A stretch of 58,033 bases of DNA from Pseudoflavonifractor intestinihominis (GTDB lineage: Bacteria > Bacillota > Clostridia > Oscillospirales > Oscillospiraceae): the NCBI RefSeq assembly GCF_040096055.1, contig NZ_JBBMFK010000024.1, forward strand, positions 1-58,033, read 5' to 3'. Each line of letters starts with the position of its first letter. Positions within the stretch are counted from its first letter, which is position 1. The translations under genes and the position numbers were made by a program. The notes under the pieces are model-generated. The model worked only from the letters and a program-made list of their open reading frames with translations, was not told the DNA's origin and made no database searches. Of this stretch, positions 8,182-16,067 are shown piece by piece.

Positions 8182-8736
8182 CTATTTGTTCAATATCTGG
8201 TTGATTGCCGATTCGAGTGCCTCACCATCTTGAGACTCGTAAAACTCTTTAGCAAATTGGTACATCTTTAACAAATATGCATCTCGATCGAGGCATTCAT
8301 CAACAAATTGTTCATGTAGAACTTCAAGTCCACCAAGGAAATAAGCATTATATATTGCCATATTTTCAGCAATAAATTTCCGATCCTCCTCTGTCTTTTC
8401 GGAAAAATTGAAGGCACGATAGATTCTGCGATCAGGATCAGGCTCAGACTCTTCATCCAAGAGCATAATGATCTGATAGACAAATTTCAATTCGGCGCTT
8501 CGTTTCGTGATGATTGCTGCTAGCATGCCTGCTTCACCCGGAACAGAATTATCTATTTTTCCTTTTCTGTTATAGTGGTAGCCGATTATCGGGCAGGTGA
8601 TATAGGCATCAATGTAGGCCTTGAAAATTTTAAAATTTGCATGCTGATCTCTGTCTGGAACATTACCTGCCAATTCACATAAATCTTTCCAATAGTTTGC
8701 ATGTTTTCCTGTTATCTTAAAGTCATTATTGAACAT
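8182..8736 (-). CDS. Unknown all-helical protein following dndD-like gene (184 aa)
   Basis: An 184-aa protein, apparently mostly helical, with FKITGKHANYWKDLCEL near the N-terminus, a GYHYNRKG turn, and a C-terminal helix containing ALESAINQIL. It occupies the place where dndE follows dndD in classical operons, but it is longer than E. coli-type DndE (about 110-120 aa) and I see no convincing DndE match. ATG 8736 follows GGAGGTTTGAA, which overlaps the dndD-like stop, so expression is coupled to DndD. A DndE replacement or a DndD partner is the simplest guess. Confidence 0.7.
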   Translation of the reverse strand: MFNNDFKITGKHANYWKDLCELAGNVPDRDQHANFKIFKAYIDAYITCPIIGYHYNRKGKIDNSVPGEAGMLAAIITKRSAELKFVYQIIMLLDEESEPDPDRRIYRAFNFSEKTEEDRKFIAENMAIYNAYFLGGLEVLHEQFVDECLDRDAYLLKMYQFAKEFYESQDGEALESAINQILNK

Positions 8737-8737
8737 T

Positions 8738-10738
8738 TCAAACCTCCGCCGGAACGATATGTGTGCTGGTGTCAATTTCATGACCTTCAGCATCTAGGTC
8801 TTTTGCTATTACATAACTCCTACCAACAAAAGGCGCCAAATCATTTGCCGCATATCCCCAATCCTTCTGCATTACTGCCATAATGACCTGATTTGCAGTT
8901 TGCGGCAAAATTTTGCAAATGTTATCAATGTGGATTTCATCGACATTTGAGAAGGGGGCATCCATTACAAGCGGATACACTTGTCCCAGTTGCATTTCTT
9001 GATCATCCAGAATTTTGTCCTTTGCCATAGAAACAAGGCTTGCAATAAATGCAAAACTCTTAACGGCTTTTAGACCGTCAGATTCCTCTGTCTTAATATC
9101 ACTGTAACGAACCCGGTATTTGTCATCGATAATGATGGAGCGTTCTCCATGATACATGCGAGAGAAATTGTCATTTACTCGCTGTTGTAACTGGGAACGA
9201 ACAGTGCTTTCTTTTTCCTGATACGTTCTATTTAACCACTCATAGACAGCCTCAGAATATGCAATCATTCGATATATCCGCTCATTCTTCTTGCTGTTTT
9301 TTGCGTACTTAGATATGGTATCTTCGCAATTTCTAATGTTTTCTTTGCAACGTCCAATGCTCTGCGTTGCCTGATCATAATCACTCTTTGCCTCTATGTA
9401 GTGCGCATGAGCATCCTTTCGCTTCGCTTCAATAGCTCTGGCATCCGTATCATCAATAATGATTCCGGCTTGCGCATCGTAATCATCCTGAAGCAATCCT
9501 AAAGTTCGTTGGATGGAACGAATTTCTTTATATCTACTCTCCAAAGTGGTCAAAAAGCTCTCGCTTCCCGCCATATATCCTTCTGTTTTGTTTTTGTAAT
9601 TCATTACTACAGCGCCAATATGCTCTGGAGGAAGTTTTCTCCTTTCGTCCATTACGCGTTGATAGGGGAGTGTATTTGGATCCAAGTGAGTCCCGCAAAT
9701 GCAATAGCCTCGATTTAGCAAATAATCAATTGAATCCTGATCCATTCCCGGAACACATTCTGTACTATCTTTTACAGATTCGAGGAGATCCATAGTTTTC
9801 TTAAGAGCTGGCATGCCAAAGAAGACAAAGGGGCGAGTGTTAAACGCGTCCACCATTGCCTTGACTGCATTTTCCAAGCGTTGTTTCTCAGAAGCAATAG
9901 TCCTTTCGAGGCGATCTCGTTCAGCTTTTGCTTTTTTAACCTGCTCAACATCGCTCTTTGCTAACTCAGCGCTGTGTTCTTTTTCTTTATCATTCCAATA
10001 CTGCATCTGCTGATCAGCGTTTGTTCTATCTTGTTCATACTGGGCCAATTGAATCTTATATGTCTCAATAGCATCTTTGGCCCGCTGCGCATTAGCATCA
10101 CCAGATGTATCAATGCTTCCCTGAAAACTCTTTAATACTTTCCCAAGGTGGTCCCTGGCGTTTTCTAAAACATCAAGTCTCATTAAACCGCGCACAGCTT
10201 TTGACAAATCAGTTCTATTGGCGATGCTTGAAATTCTTTCACCGCCAAAGAAAAAATAATCGGACAAATCCCTTGGCAATACACGATCCATGGATTCTGT
10301 TATATTGGATCTGTCGATTGGAGTCTTTGTTTGTCCGTCGCTTTGCAGATACTCTAGGGTAAGCTTTTCCTCGGGCTTTTTGTTTAAAGAAACCTCAACA
10401 GTACCATCGCTTACGGCCTTGCGTTCACTACATACATATTTAAACGAACGGCGGAGAGTATATTCTCTGTTATCGTGGGTGAAATTAACGGAAACCCATG
10501 TCTCCTGGACATCGCCCACATTCATGTTCGCCCTAACGTCGCTGTTAAGCAAAACTGGATCCTCAAATCCATTCTTGCCGTACAAACACCACTCAAATGC
10601 GCGGACTATAGTTGTTTTACCTGAAGTGTTGATACCAATTAGAACGGTGACGTTTTTGTCTGGATCAGTTGAGAAATCTACAGATTGATGGCCAATATAT
10701 TGCCGGAAATTGTACATTTCCAGTCTATTAATAATCAT
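8738..10738 (-). CDS. dndD: DndD-like SMC/Rad50-type ATPase
   Basis: A 666-aa ABC-type ATPase of the DndD/Rad50 class. It has Walker A GINTSGKTT (residues 35-43), YFFFGGERI (about 161-169, equivalent to the FFFDGE motif of DndD), long coiled-coil arms (about 215-300 and 380-490) around a hinge with CICGTHLD (346-353, a C-x-C variant of the zinc hook), and a Walker B/D-loop VMDAPFSNVD (591-600). DndD is required for sulfur insertion into the DNA backbone together with DndC and DndE. Its ATG overlaps the stop of the 51-aa gene (ATGA), so translation is coupled. The family call is good. True DndD orthology versus another Dnd-like ATPase remains open. Confidence 0.82.
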   Translation of the reverse strand: MIINRLEMYNFRQYIGHQSVDFSTDPDKNVTVLIGINTSGKTTIVRAFEWCLYGKNGFEDPVLLNSDVRANMNVGDVQETWVSVNFTHDNREYTLRRSFKYVCSERKAVSDGTVEVSLNKKPEEKLTLEYLQSDGQTKTPIDRSNITESMDRVLPRDLSDYFFFGGERISSIANRTDLSKAVRGLMRLDVLENARDHLGKVLKSFQGSIDTSGDANAQRAKDAIETYKIQLAQYEQDRTNADQQMQYWNDKEKEHSAELAKSDVEQVKKAKAERDRLERTIASEKQRLENAVKAMVDAFNTRPFVFFGMPALKKTMDLLESVKDSTECVPGMDQDSIDYLLNRGYCICGTHLDPNTLPYQRVMDERRKLPPEHIGAVVMNYKNKTEGYMAGSESFLTTLESRYKEIRSIQRTLGLLQDDYDAQAGIIIDDTDARAIEAKRKDAHAHYIEAKSDYDQATQSIGRCKENIRNCEDTISKYAKNSKKNERIYRMIAYSEAVYEWLNRTYQEKESTVRSQLQQRVNDNFSRMYHGERSIIIDDKYRVRYSDIKTEESDGLKAVKSFAFIASLVSMAKDKILDDQEMQLGQVYPLVMDAPFSNVDEIHIDNICKILPQTANQVIMAVMQKDWGYAANDLAPFVGRSYVIAKDLDAEGHEIDTSTHIVPAEV

Positions 10739-10890
10739 CGCTTGTCCACCTCCGCAATGATAAGCTTTTTAATTTTCTCTTCCATAGCTGGATTCGACTC
10801 TTTTTTTACAATATTATCGGTTTCCATCTGGAGTATTCTTAGCTTAATAGTGTTTAACTTCTTTTCATCAAGCTCCAAATTCGTCTGCAT
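10735..10890 (-). CDS. Overlapping 51-aa small protein of the Dnd-like system
   Basis: A short gene in its own frame. ATG 10890 lies inside the 3' end of the helicase gene, preceded by a G7 run about 9 bases upstream. It ends in a TGA that overlaps the dndD-like ATG. The 51-residue product is charged and helical (DEKKLNTIKLRILQMETDNI, then MEEKIKKLIIAEVDKR). It matches my memory of a family named DNA modification system-associated small protein, found next to DndD-like genes. Both overlaps indicate translational coupling and a defined stoichiometry with helicase and DndD. It may be a structural adaptor of the DndD complex. Confidence 0.75.
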   Translation of the reverse strand: MQTNLELDEKKLNTIKLRILQMETDNIVKKESNPAMEEKIKKLIIAEVDKR

Positions 10891-13048
10891 CAAAATTGTC
10901 CCCCCCATCATCATCTGCTATGTTGTAAACAAATTCAATGTCGTTAATAAGTTCGTCAGCATCTCTAGCGTTTAGAGCAATACGGCCAAACTCCTTAATT
11001 CTGTTAAGCTCTCTTTTGGCCAAAGCACGCCCACATGTATAGTCGCTTCCAAAAGGATCAACTTCATCAAGAGGTTTTATTAACGTGACAAAATCATATA
11101 TAACCGCATAAGGCTTATTAGGCGCAAGCCTTAATACACGACCTCGTCTTTGAATGTATTCTTTAGGGTTGGTTGTGCTAGCCAATATAAACGCAGTCTT
11201 AATACTCGGAATATTTACGCCTTCATCCAAGCACTTAATTGCTACTATTGCTTGATATGGGTCTGCGTCAGCAAATCGTCGCTTTATTACTTCTCTCTCG
11301 GCAGCAGATTCGCTGGAGGTAAAATGAGTAACCTTCATTTTCAACTCATTACCTAACAACTTGGATACAGCAACAATTTGACGTTCGCCTTCCTCATCGG
11401 AATCAGAGGTATCTTGACTATAGTCGGAGATTTTTGTTGCTCCACAATAAACCAACATATGTGTGTCATTCTGATATGGTTTAATTGTTTTCTTTAATGC
11501 ATCAATTTTCTGTTTGGCTCCAGCGATAATTCGAGATCTGGCGAGCAATAACATCTTGCCTCGTTCGGTTACCTTCAGCTCTCCTGATTTTGTAACATGG
11601 CATTCCTTGGAAATCTTGTAAGACAGATCTTTGTATCGTTCTAGTTCATCATCTTCTAGATAAACAACGACTGGATAATAATAGTACGGTGTGAGTTTTC
11701 CTTCTCTGATGGCCCGCTCTAGCCCATATTCAATGCATTTTTTTCCAAAATAGTCAATTAATAAGCGAGTCCCTTGAGGATCTCCATGTCTTTCCAAAGT
11801 TGCTGATAACGCCAATCTAAATGTGAATTTTGGATTGAGTTTTAAACTAAGATTGAGAGAACCAAAGTTGTGGGCCTCATCTACAATCAATAATGTATCT
11901 TTACCAAGTCTATCTAACAACTTTTGCACGAAAGCTGAAGAATAGGTTGCATTAGTTGTCACAAAGCAAAACGTATCAATTATTCCCAGTTCAAAATCTA
12001 AAACGTCATTTCCGAGTCGTTGCTTCCAATCCTTTTGAGGAGATGCCGAATAGCCAATTGTCGGGCGCATATTAAACTTAACTATATCTTCTACCCACTG
12101 ATCAACAAGATGCTGATAAGGAGCCACAATTATCACTGCTAATCGTTTGTTAAGTTCGAACGCTCTTACCACGGCTCCAAGGCCAGTATACGTTTTGCCA
12201 GTGCCTGTTGCCATATCAAAAATTCCGCGCATTCCATTTTTTATCCAAGCGGAGATGGCGTCATTCTGGTACTCATGTAACGAGACTCCTTTGGGTATAG
12301 CGGGTACGCCCGCAACTACTGGGCTTAATTCATATGCATCTTCTTCTTCAAAATGGTCATTGCCATGATCTGAAAGACGATATTTTTCGTATGGAACCAG
12401 CTTATCCCTTACCACTTTTGGAAACTCTAATACTGTGATGTTTTCCTCGCGACTAGCCCAAAGAGAATCAAAGTCATTCTCTAAGTCACGAACTCTTTGT
12501 TTATCTTCTTGAACAAGAGAATTAAAGACTACTATGGATTCATAATTGTTATGAAAGGCATTGATGGTTTCATTCATGGACCCCGTAAATGCGATTAAAT
12601 TTCCGTTCCCATCATAAATCACACCTATTTTTTCGTGGTACATTCCTGTCGTTTTATGCGGAGGCGTAAATGCAACTTTTATTTCCAAGACACCATTTGC
12701 AATTAATTGCGATAACCAGCCTAAGCGTTCCTTGTCAGAATCACTTTGGGGTTCTTTTATTTCTCGCACAAGAGCACTTTCTATAATTGCGCGGGCTTCA
12801 TAACCCTTCTGGATTGCTTCAATATCTTCCTCGGAGAGCAGCGGAGAGACAATAAATCGAATCTTTCCTCCGTTTTTAACTAACCCAGCAATGCCTTTTG
12901 ACAATTCGATAAGGGCAGTAGATGAGAAGAAGCCTACCGCGCGCTTATACAAGACGGACTCTTTCAAAACGGGAAGGTAAAACTCTTGTACAATATCATT
13001 TTTGTTGGTTTTATATCCTCGCAAGATGGTTAGATGTTCATATCCCAT
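10868..13048 (-). CDS. PLD-nuclease/SF2 DEAH helicase fusion
   Basis: A 726-aa protein. Residues about 1-200 form a phospholipase D-like domain with one HxK motif (MYHEKIGVIYDG, His138/Lys140) and the GSMNET strand. From about 255 on it is an SF2 helicase: Q-like HEYQNDAI, motif I MATGTGKT (279-286), motif II DEAH (390-393), motif III ALSATLERHG, motif V CLDEGVNIPS and motif VI YIQRRGRVLR (about 630-640). Such PLD-DEAH fusions occur in several defence systems and beside phosphorothioation genes. ATG 13048 follows AAGAGGAT. It stands between the sulfur-supply genes and DndD, and may translocate on DNA during modification or act in restriction. Confidence 0.85.
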   Translation of the reverse strand: MGYEHLTILRGYKTNKNDIVQEFYLPVLKESVLYKRAVGFFSSTALIELSKGIAGLVKNGGKIRFIVSPLLSEEDIEAIQKGYEARAIIESALVREIKEPQSDSDKERLGWLSQLIANGVLEIKVAFTPPHKTTGMYHEKIGVIYDGNGNLIAFTGSMNETINAFHNNYESIVVFNSLVQEDKQRVRDLENDFDSLWASREENITVLEFPKVVRDKLVPYEKYRLSDHGNDHFEEEDAYELSPVVAGVPAIPKGVSLHEYQNDAISAWIKNGMRGIFDMATGTGKTYTGLGAVVRAFELNKRLAVIIVAPYQHLVDQWVEDIVKFNMRPTIGYSASPQKDWKQRLGNDVLDFELGIIDTFCFVTTNATYSSAFVQKLLDRLGKDTLLIVDEAHNFGSLNLSLKLNPKFTFRLALSATLERHGDPQGTRLLIDYFGKKCIEYGLERAIREGKLTPYYYYPVVVYLEDDELERYKDLSYKISKECHVTKSGELKVTERGKMLLLARSRIIAGAKQKIDALKKTIKPYQNDTHMLVYCGATKISDYSQDTSDSDEEGERQIVAVSKLLGNELKMKVTHFTSSESAAEREVIKRRFADADPYQAIVAIKCLDEGVNIPSIKTAFILASTTNPKEYIQRRGRVLRLAPNKPYAVIYDFVTLIKPLDEVDPFGSDYTCGRALAKRELNRIKEFGRIALNARDADELINDIEFVYNIADDDGGDNFDADEFGA

Positions 13049-13060
13049 TTTTAAATCCTC

Positions 13061-13261
13061 TTAAGGTAGAACCTGGAAATCAAATTTGTTCAATTCTAGT
13101 TGTGATCGGCTCAAGTCATCCGCTTTTATCCGTATACAAACTCCGCAATATGCTTTGTCTTGAACAGGAGTAGGCACAATCTCAACGACAATATCCTTGG
13201 ATTGCAAAATCTCCTCAGCTTCAAAAACATCACTCGTTCTATAAAAAACCAAATTCACCAA
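13061..13261 (-). CDS. DUF3343 (Se/S-carrier-like) protein
   Basis: A 66-aa protein of the DUF3343 family (Pfam: putative Se/S carrier-like). VFEAEEILQSKDI and EIVPTPVQDKAYCGVCIRI match the family's core, with the conserved cysteine at 39 followed by Cys42. Family members usually sit beside cysteine-desulfurase-like or selenium genes and are thought to carry a persulfide. It starts (TTG 13261 or GTG 13258) directly after the desulfurase stop, with GGGAG inside the desulfurase 3' end, so the two are coupled. I infer that it relays sulfur from the desulfurase to the DndC-like enzyme. Confidence 0.82.
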   Translation of the reverse strand: MVNLVFYRTSDVFEAEEILQSKDIVVEIVPTPVQDKAYCGVCIRIKADDLSRSQLELNKFDFQVLP

Positions 13262-13262
13262 T

Positions 13263-14384
13263 TTATTTCATCTCCCGAAGAACATCTAAGAAATAGTCCA
13301 CTTCCTGCTCGGTATTCATATAGTTGAGGCTTACGCGAATGGCTCCTGTTTTAACTGTTCCCAACGTTTCATGTGCTAAAATTGCACAATGGATTCCGCC
13401 ACGCACGCAAATTCCATTCTTGTCCAAATATGAAACCACGTCACTCGAAGAGACACCCTTCACGTTGAAACAAACTGTAGAGACTCTTCTTTTAGTGGGC
13501 TTATATAGATCCACATTAGGTAATGAAGATAGCCCACTAATGATTCTTTGGGTCAACAGTTGTTCCTTTTGAGATATTTTCTCTAAATTTTCTTCCAGAA
13601 ACTCAATCGATGTTTTCAAAGACCAGATGGCGGGCATATTAAGAGTGCCCGACTCATAAGCCTCCGGATAGATTTCTGGATTGGTGTAATGCTCGCCATG
13701 TATGCCGGTTCCGCCTTGAATTAAAGGTGGAAATGTTAATGGGGCCTTCGAACATAAACCACCAACTCCGGGCAAAGCATATAAGTCTTTGTGTCCAGTG
13801 AATGCAAGGTAATCAATATTATCTCGCTCCATGTGAGCCAGCTTTTTTCCTCCACCTTGTGAAGCATCGACAAATACCGTCAGATTCCTTTTTTTGCACT
13901 CATCGCCAAATGCTGCAGAATAAACAAGCTGTCCCGTCAAGTTACTTGCTAACGTAATTGCTGCCAGTCTGGTACTAGGAGTAATATATTTTTCTAATTC
14001 AGATTCGGGGGATTCTAGCACTTGTTCAGGGAGAACGGTATATGTAATGAGCCCGTTCTCATATAAAGAATGAATAGGGCGTAGAACAGCATTGTGTTCA
14101 TAACAACTAATAAGAACATGATCGCCCTTTTTTAAAAATCCTTTAATAAACAGGTTGATCGCTTCAGTAGAGTTTTTTGTAAAAACGACATTCGTCTTGC
14201 TTGGGTTACCAAAGAAAGCGTTAACTTTTTTCCTGCTTTGATATAGCATCCTCGAAGCCTGGACACCCAAGCTATAACTGCCTCTGCCAGGACTAGTACC
14301 TATTTCGCGCACATAATGCATAAATGCGTCATACACTACATCCGGTTTGTATTTCGATGTTGCAGCATTATCAAAATAAATCAT
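13263..14384 (-). CDS. dndA: Cysteine desulfurase (DndA-like, class V aminotransferase)
   Basis: A 373-aa PLP enzyme that takes sulfur from L-cysteine and holds it as a protein persulfide. It begins IYFDNAATS and carries AITLASNLTGQ, VDASQGGGK, the PLP lysine in FTGHKDLYALPG (Lys199), and the catalytic loop GGIHCAILAHETLGT (Cys333). The last motif is that of the cysteine desulfurase family with the RxGxHCAP-type loop and a short C-terminus, closer to the DUF3343-linked desulfurases than to housekeeping IscS. It lies between the DndC-like enzyme and DUF3343, so it is the probable sulfur donor for DNA phosphorothioation. The symbol marks role rather than proven orthology. Confidence 0.85.
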   Translation of the reverse strand: MIYFDNAATSKYKPDVVYDAFMHYVREIGTSPGRGSYSLGVQASRMLYQSRKKVNAFFGNPSKTNVVFTKNSTEAINLFIKGFLKKGDHVLISCYEHNAVLRPIHSLYENGLITYTVLPEQVLESPESELEKYITPSTRLAAITLASNLTGQLVYSAAFGDECKKRNLTVFVDASQGGGKKLAHMERDNIDYLAFTGHKDLYALPGVGGLCSKAPLTFPPLIQGGTGIHGEHYTNPEIYPEAYESGTLNMPAIWSLKTSIEFLEENLEKISQKEQLLTQRIISGLSSLPNVDLYKPTKRRVSTVCFNVKGVSSSDVVSYLDKNGICVRGGIHCAILAHETLGTVKTGAIRVSLNYMNTEQEVDYFLDVLREMK

Positions 14385-14395
14385 GTGTTTCCACC

Positions 14396-16066
14396 TCAGG
14401 AATCCTCGTTGTCAGGTGCAACATTCTTTTTTCCAGCAAGTACTTGACATGTGATGCATCCATTATAGAATTTTGCGATACACTTTGAACACTCTGAAAG
14501 ATTCTGTTTGCATTTTGTTTCGTCAATTGAATAGCGAGAATCTCCCATGGTGTTGATTGCACCAAATGGGCAAACGGAATCACAAGCAGAGCAGCGGATA
14601 CAGTATTGATATTTGCGAAGCTGGCATTTGAGACGATTTACGAGTAACGAAATATCGGTTCCCTTTGTCGGCAGGACTTTGAGTACAGGCGTTCCCCATG
14701 TGATAACAAAATCACATATCTTACGCTTTGGTAAAACAACATTACCTTTTGCATCACGGACCTCTTTTTCTGTTACTGTTATATAAGTCGCATCTTCCTT
14801 ATCAAAAATTTCCAACTGACCAAATGGCTTTAAAAACTCTATTACATCCCGATTGATTTTTTTCTTAATGATGATATTTCTTGCCCGATCAGAAAGATTG
14901 CATGCTGTATCTGCTATTGTTACATTTCGCGTCTGTAAGCCACTAGCACCCTTTCTTGTCTTCCAGCGGCCATTTTCGACGTAATCCTCTATGTCAGCCT
15001 TTCCGGTCTTTACTGCGAAATCAAATAGAGTAGCTTTCCATTTGGCGGCTAGCTCAGGGAAGTAGATGTCCGTTAGCATCATTGACCAATCAGAATTGTT
15101 TGGACAACACCAACAGCCAACTCTTTTGTATCCCCACCGGTATGCATCGTTGAATCGAACACCACGATAGAGGATGTATAACCACACATCGCAATCCGAC
15201 CACTCAATAATTGGCATCGCATTAATCTGAGAACCAATTTTGGAGTGATCCTGTGTTCTCTCATAGTTTTGACGCTCTCTAGATTCGCTATGTCTTATTC
15301 CTAAAAAAGTAAGGCTATTACCATTCAAGTTTTGGTACTCGGAATTCAAGTTGCTGGTTTTGAATATCGTGCAGCACCATCTTTCAAACTTACTAGGTGG
15401 ACCAAAGACATTGCACAGCTTAAAAAAGTCATTTTCTGTTTCACTCGGGATCATCGGGGTGAATGGATTTTCTTTTCTAAAATAATTTTCTACATAAACG
15501 TGTGTAGAAGGGAACTCCAACGTTGTATCGCCGAAATAATGGATAATAGATTCATTCTGTAAAGCATCCCTTACGAGACGACTTACAGCAGTAGAATCTT
15601 TACCTCCAGAAAAAGATACAGTTGGCATGTACTGTACGTCTTCCTGTGATTTAAGCTTTTCTACAAGATTTACAACGTATTCCTCAGCTTCAAAGACCAT
15701 CTCCTTGATATATTGCTCATTGGCTGCAACAAATGTATCTGTTTGTGGAAATATGTCGTCAATTACAATATTTGTGCGCAGCTCTCCAGCAATCTTCAAA
15801 TGCTCTTTACCCTTATAAAAATCAATATAAGGCAGACGCATACGCGCTCCGTCAATAAGATAGTAGCTACTGCCAAGATACCATACATCAGATTGCGTCA
15901 AATCTTTCCCTAAAATATAAGAGATAAGTTTGCGTTCTTGTAAGAAGACTGGATTACATACGCCAGTTGTAGATAACGATTTACAATCAGATCCACAAAG
16001 CGGGCATATTCTGTTTTTTATAATTGGCACCTTGCAATGCGGACACCAGTAAATCGTATTTACCAT
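14396..16066 (-). CDS. dndC: DndC-like PAPS-reductase/PP-loop enzyme with zinc ribbon and ferredoxin domain
   Basis: A 556-aa protein in three parts. Residues 8-24 form a CxxC...CxxC zinc ribbon (CPHC, CPLC). Residues about 145-350 are a PAPS-reductase-type PP-loop ATPase: SFSGGKDST (151-159), RWCCTIFK, GIRHSESRERQ and the cysteine cluster RVGCWCCPN. The C-terminal 70 residues carry CIRCSACDSVCPFGAI plus CKQNLSECSKC, a ferredoxin-like Fe-S region. DndC enzymes activate the DNA backbone and insert sulfur using an Fe-S cluster. The extra zinc and ferredoxin modules are not part of the classical protein. The start follows the ATPase stop by one base, with GGAAGGAAAAG as the ribosome site. Dnd role inferred from family and neighbours. 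Confidence 0.82.
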   Translation of the reverse strand: MVNTIYWCPHCKVPIIKNRICPLCGSDCKSLSTTGVCNPVFLQERKLISYILGKDLTQSDVWYLGSSYYLIDGARMRLPYIDFYKGKEHLKIAGELRTNIVIDDIFPQTDTFVAANEQYIKEMVFEAEEYVVNLVEKLKSQEDVQYMPTVSFSGGKDSTAVSRLVRDALQNESIIHYFGDTTLEFPSTHVYVENYFRKENPFTPMIPSETENDFFKLCNVFGPPSKFERWCCTIFKTSNLNSEYQNLNGNSLTFLGIRHSESRERQNYERTQDHSKIGSQINAMPIIEWSDCDVWLYILYRGVRFNDAYRWGYKRVGCWCCPNNSDWSMMLTDIYFPELAAKWKATLFDFAVKTGKADIEDYVENGRWKTRKGASGLQTRNVTIADTACNLSDRARNIIIKKKINRDVIEFLKPFGQLEIFDKEDATYITVTEKEVRDAKGNVVLPKRKICDFVITWGTPVLKVLPTKGTDISLLVNRLKCQLRKYQYCIRCSACDSVCPFGAINTMGDSRYSIDETKCKQNLSECSKCIAKFYNGCITCQVLAGKKNVAPDNEDS

Positions 16067-16067
16067 T

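Noticed and set aside
8182..8736. Naming the 184-aa protein dndE by position
   Set aside because: It is much longer than DndE and I see no convincing sequence match, so it is left unnamed.
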